Source of the DNA: Priapulus caudatus
Lineage: Eukaryota; Priapulida; Priapulimorpha; Priapulimorphida; Priapulidae
NCBI RefSeq assembly: GCF_000485595.1
Contig: NW_014577916.1
Coordinates: 40,453-90,089, forward strand
Reading direction: 5' to 3'
Length of the DNA: 49,637 nucleotides
Part shown: positions 42,326 through 49,637 of the stretch, one piece after another
Layout of the letters: every line of letters begins with the position of its first letter
Position numbering within the stretch: position 1 is the stretch's first letter
Notes under the pieces: model-generated
Database searches by the model: none
The model's input: only the letters and a program-made list of their open reading frames with translations
Told to the model about the DNA's origin: nothing
Position numbers and translations under genes: made by a program

Positions 42326-44008
42326 CTACTTAACGATATAATCTCGAAATGTGGCTAAAGGAATCAAATCCTTAGCCGCCCATTGTGAACTGTGCTGTGA
42401 ACTTGTATCCTCATCGTAGTTGTGGACAGCTGTTCTCTGCTCAGCTGCACCAACCATACGTGCTTGATGAACAGGCTGCCCACGCGTGGTCTGCATATCA
42501 GGACCAGAGACCGACTTGGAATCGAGCCAAACACCCGTCGGATATGCTGGGCGTAAACTATCAACATGTACATCATGTATTGTCGCCGTATGCGCATGCT
42601 TAATACGAAACTGCACCGGCGAGAGCTGTTTCTGTACCACAAAATACGGGCGCCAATAGCTTGCGAGTTTGCGCGAAGCGCCTACAGGAACCGTCAGATT
42701 ATACCAATAGACTTCATCGATGCTCCAAAATTTCTGTTCTTTAGCACGGTGATCGTATAAACGTTTGTTTCGCTGGCGAATGTGCTTTGTAAGGCTATGC
42801 ATGTATGTACAGGCTTCATGCATTGTATCTAACGTAACAGACACAGGATCAGTTGCATACGTACGCTCACGGGGACGCAAGAGCGTATCTAAGGGTAAGA
42901 CAGGCGTCCTCCCATACATTAAATAAAATGGAGTTGTACCCGTAGTAGCGTATTGTGCTGTACGATACGCAAATAAAATAGGGCCTAACTTCTCATCCCA
43001 CGATACATGTAACCGGTCAATAACACAGGCTATTAAAGAATTTAGCGTTTTGTAAAACCTTTCACAAACAGCATTCGACGCAGGGTGGAATGGTGCTGTT
43101 TTAACGTGATGAATTCGAAATGTATCGGAGATACGTTTCACCAGATAATTACAGAATTCAAGACCACGATCTGTAAAGAAACGCAAAGGACAACCATGAG
43201 TAGGGATGTAGGAGTTAATTATCAAATCTGCTATCGTTGCTGCAGACTTCTTTGACACACAGTAACACTCAGGATACGCCAAAAATAAATCAACGAATGT
43301 CACTATATATCTGTTTCCTCTATCTGTCATCGGAAGTGGACCAATCAAATCTATGCTTACTGTCTCATTAACTGCCGTTGGGATAAGGGCTTTATGCAAC
43401 GGTGCATTAATTCTTTGCAGCTTCCTAGAATTACAAGGTACACACGACTTAACGAAATCCAATATCTGCGGATACATGCGAGGCCAGTAATAACGCTCAG
43501 CTATCTTGCCATACGTTTTATCAAACTGGCTAAACATCAAATTCATCTGCAACAAATGAACGCTATTAGGATCAGTTAGTGGAACTAGGGTCTCAGTGGC
43601 CTGAGTATCAGTTTCTGTTACCACAACATCGCTCAAGTGTTCCGTTTCTGTGGCGTCAACCAAAAAACATACTTTGTCTAATTGCTCAGTTGCGTTATCG
43701 ACGAAACTGGACCCTGGAGACGTCTGCAGGCGTGATAGTGAATCAGCTTGTTTATTAAATTTCCCCTGCATATATTGCATCTGCAAATCATAACGTAAAA
43801 GAATAACAGCCCACCTTTGCAATCGAGCATTAGTGAGTGTTTTAGCCGATAATATAAACTTGAGAGGTTTATGATCGGAATAGATGATACATCGATTTCC
43901 TAAGAGAAAATGACGTAATCTCGTTAACGAATAAACTATGGCATAGGCTTCTTTTTCCACGATTGGCCAATTCAACTGCGGACCTGTAAGCTGTTTAGAA
44001 ACATACAT
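42326..44008 (-). CDS. pol: pol: RNase H C-terminal part and integrase
   Basis: 560 codons. It opens inside RNase H (LNWPIVEKEAYAIVYSL, then CIIYSDHKPLKF with the catalytic Glu and Asp). It continues to a spacer and an integrase: the zinc-binding region keeps CVPCNSRK but its usual His pair is poorly conserved; catalytic D-D-E lie in SIDLIGPLP, FFTDRGLEF and NAVCERFYKTLNSL. A GPY/F-like C-terminal module (KLASYWRPYFVVQK) follows. The enzyme inserts element cDNA into the genome. The start is an artefact of the 725-bp duplication that separates it from the rest of pol. The last ~60 residues are Gln/His-rich, and the stop precedes env by about 55 bases. Confidence 0.9.
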   Translation of the reverse strand: MYVSKQLTGPQLNWPIVEKEAYAIVYSLTRLRHFLLGNRCIIYSDHKPLKFILSAKTLTNARLQRWAVILLRYDLQMQYMQGKFNKQADSLSRLQTSPGSSFVDNATEQLDKVCFLVDATETEHLSDVVVTETDTQATETLVPLTDPNSVHLLQMNLMFSQFDKTYGKIAERYYWPRMYPQILDFVKSCVPCNSRKLQRINAPLHKALIPTAVNETVSIDLIGPLPMTDRGNRYIVTFVDLFLAYPECYCVSKKSAATIADLIINSYIPTHGCPLRFFTDRGLEFCNYLVKRISDTFRIHHVKTAPFHPASNAVCERFYKTLNSLIACVIDRLHVSWDEKLGPILFAYRTAQYATTGTTPFYLMYGRTPVLPLDTLLRPRERTYATDPVSVTLDTMHEACTYMHSLTKHIRQRNKRLYDHRAKEQKFWSIDEVYWYNLTVPVGASRKLASYWRPYFVVQKQLSPVQFRIKHAHTATIHDVHVDSLRPAYPTGVWLDSKSVSGPDMQTTRGQPVHQARMVGAAEQRTAVHNYDEDTSSQHSSQWAAKDLIPLATFRDYIVK

Positions 44009-44733
44009 AATAAATCAACGAATGTCACTATATATCTGTTTCCTCTATCTGTCATCGGAAGTGGACCAATCAAATCTATGCTTACTGTCTCATTAACTGC
44101 CGTTGGGATAAGGGCTTTATGCAACGGTGCATTAATTCTTTGCAGCTTCCTAGAATTACAAGGTACACACGACTTAACGAAATCCAATATCTGCGGATAC
44201 ATGCGAGGCCAGTAATAACGCTCAGCTATCTTGCCATACGTTTTATCAAACTGGCTAAACATCAAATTCATCTGCAACAAATGAACGCTATTAGGATCAG
44301 TTAGTGGAACTAGGGTCTCAGTGGCCTGAGTATCAGTTTCTGTTACCACAACATCGCTCAAGTGTTCCGTTTCTGTGGCGTCAACCAAAAAACATACTTT
44401 GTCTAATTGCTCAGTTGCGTTATCGACGAAACTGGACCCTGGAGACGTCTGCAGGCGTGATAGTGAATCAGCTTGTTTATTAAATTTTCCCTGCATATAT
44501 TGCATCTGCAAATCATAACGTAAAAGAATAACAGCCCACCTTTGCAATCGAGCATTAGTGAGTGTTTTAGCCGATAATATAAACTTGAGAGGTTTATGAT
44601 CGGAATAGATGATACATCGATTTCCTAAGAGAAAATGACGTAATCTCGTTAACGAATAAACTATGGCATAGGCCTCTTTTTCCACGATTGGCCAATTCAA
44701 CTGCGGACCTGTAAGCTGTTTAGAAACATACAT
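43284..44733. repeat. 725-bp tandem duplication in pol
   Basis: 43284-44008 and 44009-44733 are the same sequence with only two differences noticed by eye (ttcccctgca/tttccctgca and gcttcttttt/gcctcttttt). The joint lies at a shared aataa(t). 725 leaves remainder 2 on division by three, so the frame is shifted and pol is split into two overlapping frames, each holding RNase H end to integrase start. Confidence 0.95.
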
Positions 44734-45445
44734 AATTACATGCTCTTTCTCATCCAAAGCAATCTGCGTTAACACTGATGCCACGGTGTGCGAAGACGCA
44801 TCACAGTATAAGGCAAAATCACGATCCGGCAATGCAAGTGCTAGAATAGGCGCTGAAACAAGAGCAGATTTCAATGTATCAAATGAAGCTTGTACACTAG
44901 GAGTCCAAACAAAAGCAGTGGCTTTAGCTGTTAATAATGTGAGTGGCCGTGCAATTTTTGCGTAGTTACGGACAAACTTACGGTAATAGCCGCACAAACC
45001 TAGAAACTGGCAGACCCCCTTAGGCGTCGTCGGCGGCTGCAGCTCGGCCACAGCTCGAACTTGCTTAAAATCCGGGCGGATTCCCTCGCTATCTATCACG
45101 TGATCTAGAAAGTTAATGCGAGCACGAAGAAAGAAATACTTAGCAAGTTTAAGCTTTAGACTGGCTTTCTTCAAACGAGCGAAGACACGGTTTAAGTGTA
45201 CGATGTGGGTATCGAAATCAGGGCTATAAATAACTATATCGTCAATATATACTAAGACGAAATTTCCCATTAAAGCATGCAGTAGCCGATTCATAAGTCT
45301 TTGAAACGCAGACGGCGCATTCGTTAGACCATAAGCTAGAGCAGTAAAATTCTATCTGAGAAGAGGGTGTCACGAAACTCGCTTTAGGTTGATGCTTTCT
45401 AGAAATGGGCATCTGATGATACGGAGAACAAAGATCCAGATGAGA
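43972..45445 (-). CDS. pol: pol: reverse transcriptase C-terminal half, RNase H, integrase start
   Basis: The 440-codon frame from ATG 45294 starts just after the RT finger/palm motif and contains VYIDDIVIYS (catalytic YIDD), the connection region (FLGLCGYYRKFVRNYAKIA), RNase H (FALYCDASSHTVASVLTQ, VEKEAYAIVY, YSDHKPLKF), then the integrase zinc region up to SIDLIGPLPM and IVTFVDL. There the duplicated frame shift ends it at 43972. Upstream, 45295-45445 continues RT in two frames (AYGLTNAPSAFQRL and, after an extra T near 45348, LDLCSPYHQMPISRK). Copies DNA from the element RNA and degrades the RNA strand. Confidence 0.9.
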
Positions 45446-45567
45446 GACCGGATACCAGAGAAGCGTCGCCTGAGAGGTGTTGATACTGCCCGCTAAGCGC
45501 GAATCTTGCATGCAGTTCCGCGGCAAGGCGCACGCGACCGCGGGAACGTCCTACGAAAGTATCACGC

Positions 45568-45630
45568 GCTGGCAGCTATTGATCCGTGCGCCAAATCGAA
45601 AGGCCGGCGCACGGATCAATTGCTGCCAGC
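45568..45630. repeat. 25-bp-arm hairpin
   Basis: Arms 45568-45592 and 45606-45630 are complementary except at one position, around a 13-base loop. The arms begin gctggcagc and end with gtgcgcc. Downstream 'ccagcgaagagtctcgaa' resembles 'ccagcgaagactctcgaa' in the 141-bp repeat of the P-like element at 16250. It could be a terminator, a replication or transposon end, or a dimer junction. Confidence 0.9.
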
Positions 45631-45900
45631 GAAGAGTCTCGAATTTTAGCGGGTCTAATTCACTAGCAAACATGCACACACCATCGCGCAGGCCTAATAG
45701 CGATGTTTCACGTCACGTCATAGATCAGGTCACGTGTATTTGTTATGTGTTGTGGTTGGGAGAAGCGAAGCGTGCTGCTTGACATTTACAGATGAATAAC
45801 CTCATGTTCTGATAGAAGGCGCTGTTTATGTAGTGCACGTACACGCACGTACACGTGCGTGCATGCGTGCGTGTGAACTTACACGTCCGTGCGTGCGCGA

Positions 45901-46132
45901 GCAGTGAGAGGGTGCGAGCTTCCCTGACTGAGCCGAGCTGGCTCCGCGCTGTGTATGTGCGTCAGGAAGGGGCAGCAAGCGGCGTGATCATTGTCCTGAG
46001 CTGTGTACCTTGCCGTAGACTCCTGACCGAGCTCCGCTACACCCTACATGGTCGCTAGCAGGGCGGACAAGCCACCAGCAGCTAGAGAGCAGTGGTGGGT
46101 GCGAGCTTCCCTGACTGAGCCAAGCTGGCTCT
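45901..46132. repeat. Direct repeat, about 44 bp, two copies
   Basis: 'gcagtgagagggtgcgagct' + 'tccctgactgagccgagctg' + gctc at 45901-45944 recurs with four differences at 46089-46132. The 144 bases between contain no recognised feature. Confidence 0.85.
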
Positions 46133-46499
46133 GTGTTGCTTTGGAGCTGGACGCCGCAGCTTATATACTTATATATGTCATGTAACCCCCACGTGTGACC
46201 TGCAAGTCTCCCGTCCAATTAAACTATAGGTCAAGTGGTGCAGCATGGCTTTCCTTTCCAATCCGCTGCTAGCCCACGTGGCTACGAAGCGTACGTCTTC
46301 AAGGTTGAAGTAATGCTGACGCATGCTATAGTGTATGTTGTACAGGCGGGTCGAATTCACTACACATGAAACATCGCTATTGCATGAGAATCACTGCATG
46401 AAGAACTGCTCCGTCAATCACGCGAAACGCAAGAGAAATTAACGACGGCGAAATATACAGCTGTGCCTGCATAGCTCCCAATCCATGAGTGTGCGCTAG

Positions 46500-46955
46500 C
46501 ATGAGTGTGTGCGTGCGTGCGTGCGTCCGTGTGTGTGCACGTACACGTGCGTGCGTGCGTGCGGCGCGCGTGTGCATGTGCCATGTATACGTGCGTCGCG
46601 CACGCACAGTGCGTGCATGAGTGTGTGCGTGCGTGTGCACGTACACGTGCGTGCGTGCGTGCGTGCGTGTGAACTTACACGTGCGTGCATGCGTGCGTGC
46701 GTCCGTGTGTGTGCACGTACACGTGCGTGCGTGCGCGGCGGTGTGTGCGCCGCGTGCCTGCAGCGTACACGTTCGTTGCGTGCGTGCCACGTGCGTGTGC
46801 AGGTACACGTGTGTGCATGTGTGCGTGCGTGCGTACGTTCGTGTGTGTGTAGGTACACGTGCGTGCGTGCGTACGTTCGTGTGTGTGTAGGTACACGTGC
46901 GTGCGTGCGTGCATGCATGTGCACGTAGACGTGCGTGCGTGCGTGCGTTCGTGAT
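46500..46955. repeat. (GTGC)n / ACGTGC-rich satellite
   Basis: Tetranucleotide gtgc runs interrupted regularly by gcacgtacacgtgcgtgc-type palindromes. A smaller patch lies at 45835-45895. Cys/Val/Arg or His/Thr-rich open frames across it on both strands are composition artefacts. Alternating purine-pyrimidine content favours Z-DNA. Confidence 0.95.
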
Positions 46956-46994
46956 ACAAATCACGTACCTCAAACTTCTGTTTTATGGTGCATT

Positions 46995-47020
46995 GTGACC
47001 CTAACCCTAACCCTAACTCT
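46995..47020 (+). repeat. Interstitial telomere-like repeat (CCCTAA)3
   Basis: tgaccctaaccctaaccctaactct: three near-perfect CCCTAA units, the metazoan telomere repeat, in the interior of the window. Too short for a telomere; it may mark a repaired break or a retroelement end. Confidence 0.8.
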
Positions 47021-47126
47021 ATAGACCAAAAAAAATTATTTGTTGTTATTAAATTGTTGTAAATAAATCATGTAAATATGGATAAACATAGAAAAATACA
47101 GAAAACAAGAAAATAATGAAAAAACA

Positions 47127-47192
47127 GATGGGATTCGATCAAACGACATTTCAGCCGTGTCGTCTGTGCTCTAGGCGTTCAGCTATCGAGGC
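47127..47192 (-). repeat. tRNA-like SINE fragment
   Basis: The - strand reads gcctcgatagctgaacgcct (box A-like), agagcacag, and ends tttgatcgaatcccatc (box B-like with GATCGAATCC). 66 bases resemble a tRNA body, but the acceptor ends do not pair and the D arm is short, so it is a SINE head or tRNA pseudogene rather than a working tRNA. Confidence 0.55.
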
Positions 47193-47611
47193 ATTGGGGT
47201 TTTGTGTTATGGATGTGCCTTGACAACACTGGAGCGTCATTGAGGAGTTTGAGGCACGTGATTTGTATCAACCAATGGGATTTGCGAGGGCATCGTCACC
47301 GAGTAAACATCGTGAGTGGCATGCGGTGGGCGTAGTCATTGAGGTAATTAGGGTTATTTCAGTTTTATTATAGTTTTTCGTGCGCTTTTAGATGCCAACA
47401 ATTTTCAACGATGTTACGATGACATTCTTACTAGCAATCGCTGTGTCAAGTCAGTCACTGTTGCCCACGAATTCAGACTAAGCGAATTCCCAGTGAATTC
47501 CCATAATATAATTCCCTGTTTTGTATTTAATGGCCAATAGGGGGAGTGTGCCGCTGCAAATATGAACTGAAACCTGCGGTTTCTACAAGGACGGGCCGTC
47601 CGGGGGCACCA

Positions 47612-48139
47612 CTAGTCAAGTGTAGAATAAACACGCGCACCTCTCAACTTGTGTAACACGTCGTCAATTAAAGGCAGAGAGTGACTATCTTTAACCGTAA
47701 CAGCATTCAAACGCCGAAAATCAATACAAAGTTTCCAATCTGAATTCTTTTTTGGAACAAGAATAACAGGTGAAGCCCAAGGACTACATGACTCTCGAAT
47801 TAATCCAGCTTCTAACAATTCCTGTACCTTCTTATCGACAATCTTCGCATGCGCGACAGATAACCTGTATGGCTTAGAACGAATCGGTCGACCTTGAGTT
47901 TCTATATAAAACTCTGTAACGTGAGTCCTACCTAAATCCGTATTTGACTTAGCAAAGGCGACTGCATTTCTATTTAAGAAACGAAGTAATAAAGCACGCT
48001 GTTTCGTATCAGTAACATGGCTAACCGACTTCTCAAATTGTAACTCACTTGAGAGAGCTACGTCACACGGCGTAAAAATAGCTGCTGGAGAAGATTGCTC
48101 ACAAGAGGGCGCTACCTCTAAAGAGGGTGCTGCCTCTAA
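47612..48139 (-). CDS. pol: pol: N-terminal reverse transcriptase part
   Basis: A frame open from about 48139, different from that of the protease, reads through FLNRNAVAFAKSNTDLGRTH, VTEFYIETQGRPIRSKPYRL, then LIRESCSPWASPVILVPKKN, CIDFRRLNAVTVKDSHSLPL and ends RVYSTLD at the stop 47612. These are the standard RT blocks from the protease-RT linker to the motif with the first catalytic Asp (STLD). The stop is created by the foreign segment. Continuity with the protease frame would need a frameshift near 48145, which is programmed in some gypsy elements, but no slippery site was identified. Confidence 0.85.
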   Translation of the reverse strand, partial: LEAAPSLEVAPSCEQSSPAAIFTPCDVALSSELQFEKSVSHVTDTKQRALLLRFLNRNAVAFAKSNTDLGRTHVTEFYIETQGRPIRSKPYRLSVAHAKIVDKKVQELLEAGLIRESCSPWASPVILVPKKNSDWKLCIDFRRLNAVTVKDSHSLPLIDDVLHKLRGARVYSTLD

Positions 48140-48149
48140 GAGGGCGCTG

Positions 48150-49014
48150 TTAAGGAGCAGTGACAGAAAGCGAAGATGCCAATGGACGACGTCTACTAAC
48201 CTGAAAAACTCCCAAAATATAATTGCACGGCAGCCTTATTAGGGCTGAGCCTGAATTAGACACAACATAGGAGACTGTTTTAGAATCCGCAACCTTAGCA
48301 GAAGCTTGAGCTATCGTTATATGCCTACCAATATTATCAGCGCTCCAACTTCTCGTTGCTGGCCGTAACACACGAGGAATAGGCTTAACATTAAATATAG
48401 AACGCTGGCTCACCGACACTGGTAAGTGAAACTGACATCTCATCCGAGATCGTGGCACAAGCGTAACAGCTGCAGCCAACCTCACAAACACAGGTGTAAC
48501 ATTATTAGATGTTACTAAAGGAACAATCACTCTACCCATATGCAAAATATTTGCTCTAAGGTCAACTACCACCCCATTTGATCTAAAAAAATCAGCACCG
48601 ATTATACAAGACCTCGGCAAATTTTCAACTACATGGAAAACAACCAATAATACTGTAACTCGCCCTTCAATCGTAAGAGAGAGAGAGCACAACCGCACCC
48701 AAAACTGGCAACTGGTGTCCGCTAGCTGACAACAAAACAAAATAATTTGTATGCATTAGTGGAGCTTGTCGCTGCCCCGTGGTCAGAGCACTCCACTGTT
48801 GTGCATTTAGTAAGGTTAGATCAGCTGCTGTGTCAACAAGCGCACACATGCGTCTTCCCGATATAGATACCATGCAACGCGGAGTATTATCAGCTGTAAT
48901 AGAAGAAGATACAAATAGATAAGGGAACGCGAGCAGTGGGGTTTGCGACGCACGCGCGAATCTTACATGCGACCCCCATTGGCTTTTCCCTGCCATTGCC
49001 CTCGCATCTTGCAA
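48150..49014 (-). CDS. pol: pol: aspartic protease region (two overlapping frames)
   Basis: The first frame (49014-48667) contains CALVDTAADLTLL, the retropepsin active-site loop with DTA in place of the commoner DTG/DSG, and ends after LSASGHQLPVLGAVVLSL. The second (48740-48150) continues with VTVLLVVFHVVENL and SCIIGADFFRSNGVVVDL, the conserved gypsy protease IxGADFL...G..ID block. It then has a basic spacer and ends at TAA 48150. The overlap at 48667-48740 is crossed by one frame change, which contains a gagagagag run (48677-48690 in + strand) that is prone to indel. It processes Gag-Pol in intact relatives. Confidence 0.75.
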
Positions 49015-49370
49015 TCGCTAGCAATATGTCCAAGTCGCCTACAATTATAACAACGCACAGGCGCACGTGGCGCCATTGAGGGAAACTGTTGCAGATAGGG
49101 TGGAGCAGGTAACAAAAGTGAAGCAGTAACGGGTTTACCAATCTGAACAGCCAAAGACTGACTGCCAACCACAGCGTGTGTAGCTGCAATGGTGGCTGTA
49201 AAATCATTATGAACACTAATCAACATCTCCGCATGCTCTTTCATTAAGGCGGTTAAGTGCTTTAGTTGGCGGAACATGGTTTCATACTCGGTAGCACGAG
49301 ACACCTCCTCATTACGTGAGACGCGTCGTACCTCCGAGTAATTCCCCACTACCTCGCCATCGTCAGCCAT
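48963..49370 (-). CDS. gag: gag-like nucleocapsid protein, short
   Basis: From ATG 49370 the frame gives 135 codons: an acidic start (MADDGEVVGNYSEVRR), a helical segment (MFRQLKHLTALMKEHAEMLI), a Pro-rich linker and one CCHC zinc knuckle, CYNCRRLGHIASDC (C-x2-C-x4-H-x4-C), followed by a Gly/Gln/Lys-rich end. Frame is open upstream only to a TAG near 49460. No capsid domain is recognisable, so Gag is far shorter than usual; either the N-terminal part is lost or lies in another frame or exon. It abuts the protease in a different frame. Confidence 0.75.
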   Translation of the reverse strand: MADDGEVVGNYSEVRRVSRNEEVSRATEYETMFRQLKHLTALMKEHAEMLISVHNDFTATIAATHAVVGSQSLAVQIGKPVTASLLLPAPPYLQQFPSMAPRAPVRCYNCRRLGHIASDCKMRGQWQGKANGGRM

Positions 49371-49439
49371 ACTACCAACTGCAGGTGGCTGTGCCGCGCG
49401 CGAACGCTGCCGCACAACCAACTCCGTTTCTACTACTGT

Positions 49440-49637
49440 CTGCGCAACACAAATCTACACACCGCCCGCTCCAAGGTTTGAGGTTTCGGCTTTATTATAG
49501 CTCTCTGTGAAGGAATTAAAAGTAACCCATCAGTGAAAATTTTGAGTAGTCGTGTCTGAAAAGAATGTTCGTTACGGTTCACGTCAGGGTAAGCGCAATC
49601 AGCAAGTTCTCATTACGATTCTGCCGAAACGATTTTA
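49440..49637 (-). promoter_or_regulatory. Candidate 5' LTR end / leader of the gypsy element
   Basis: Upstream of gag, with AATAAA on the - strand at 49496-49491 followed by a GT-rich stretch (ggcggtgtgtagatttgtgt), the pattern of a polyadenylation site at the R/U5 border. No primer binding site was identified and the sequence leaves the window, so the assignment is tentative. Confidence 0.35.

Larger units (their letters stand above)
45446..47611. other. Foreign segment within the RT gene
   Basis: The RT reading breaks off at ..RVYSTLD (47615) and resumes at LDLCSPYHQM (45445). The intervening ~2.15 kb has no retroelement coding sequence. It contains a hairpin (45568-45630), a direct repeat (45901/46089), a (GTGC)n satellite (46500-46955), telomere-like repeats (46995-47020) and a tRNA-like fragment (47127-47192). 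The Leu-Asp codons occur on both sides but with different bases (ctt gac / ctg gat), so a simple target-site duplication is not evident. Confidence 0.7.
40357..49637 (-). mobile_element. Ty3/gypsy-type endogenous retrovirus-like element with env (defective)
   Basis: On the - strand from right to left: leader, zinc-knuckle gag, protease, reverse transcriptase, RNase H, integrase, then a spliced-type env with a baculovirus-F/errantivirus-like organisation. Gene order (RNase H before integrase) is that of Ty3/gypsy. Damage visible: out-of-frame joints gag/PR/RT, ~2.15 kb of foreign sequence within RT (45445-47614), a one-base insertion near 45348, a 725-bp tandem duplication (43284-44733), and an in-frame stop in env (42211). 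The right end runs off the window, so the 5' LTR is not seen whole. Confidence 0.85.

Noticed and set aside
46377..46973. Overlapping His/Thr/Arg- and Cys/Val/Arg-rich frames on both strands
   Set aside because: Translation of a (GTGC)n satellite in several frames.
46995..47020. Chromosome end
   Set aside because: Only three CCCTAA units, with unrelated sequence continuing on both sides.
47127..47192. Functional tRNA gene
   Set aside because: Acceptor stem does not pair, the body is too short and the anticodon stem is irregular; it is a SINE or pseudogene.

Overview
The window is a stretch of animal (metazoan, probably marine invertebrate) nuclear DNA made almost entirely of transposable-element debris, satellites and short exon-like fragments. 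The evidence is: GT/AG-bounded exons, decayed animal TE families (P/THAP9-like, pogo/Tigger-like, hAT/ZMYM1-like, TTAA-flanked THAP element, CR1/Jockey-like LINEs, an env-carrying Ty3/gypsy element), C2H2 fingers, a tRNA-like SINE fragment and an interstitial CCCTAA run. No taxon can be named from what is visible. Two assembly gaps (23478-23988 and 34628-34637) and clusters of one-base indels suggest error-prone gap filling in places, so several 'frameshifts' may be assembly errors.

Region by region: 1-445 is a 36-bp minisatellite. 956-1410 holds short direct repeats. 1592-1963 (-) encodes a His-Me-finger homing-endonuclease-like zinc domain. 2440-3220 is a long polypurine tract. 4470-5060 holds two SINE-like units. 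5246-5770 (-) is a decayed repetitive protein gene. 7090-8230 (-) is a decayed LINE reverse transcriptase. 11515-12985 mixes C2H2-finger, ZMYM1/hAT-like and unknown exon remnants. 13289-15202 holds an LTR-like repeat and a complete solo LTR. 16130-17786 (-) is a P-element/THAP9-like transposase with an amplified 3' end. 18151-19810 (-) is a pogo/Tigger-like transposase with a proline-rich minisatellite and a C-terminal PHD-like finger. 22390-23210 (-) is a two-exon gene fragment.

The most interesting structure is at 35042-39287. It is a 4.25-kb element bounded by roughly 200-bp terminal inverted repeats and TTAA on both sides. It carries a four-exon THAP-domain gene on the + strand and, converging on it from the - strand, a gene whose exons match the cysteine-rich C-terminal domain of P2X7 receptors. 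TTAA flanks plus a THAP domain point to the Kolobok superfamily; the P2RX7_C partner is the unusual part. A second copy (23993-26861) lies next to the large gap and is cut off inside the P2RX7_C exon by a 3'-truncated LINE (26862-28989, -) whose ORF1 protein has a PHD finger, coiled coil and two CCCH fingers. From 29219 to 32582 there is a large imperfect inverted repeat (arms of about 0.8 kb) around a decayed + strand coding region.

40357-49637 (-) is one Ty3/gypsy-type endogenous retrovirus-like element: zinc-knuckle gag, protease, reverse transcriptase, RNase H, integrase and a baculovirus-F/errantivirus-like envelope gene preceded by a splice acceptor. It is broken by a ~2.15-kb segment inside RT, a 1-base frameshift, a 725-bp tandem duplication across RNase H/integrase and an in-frame stop just after the env signal peptide. 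The segment inside RT contains a near-perfect hairpin, a (GTGC)n satellite, telomere-like repeats and a tRNA-like SINE fragment. No intact, clearly functional host gene is visible.
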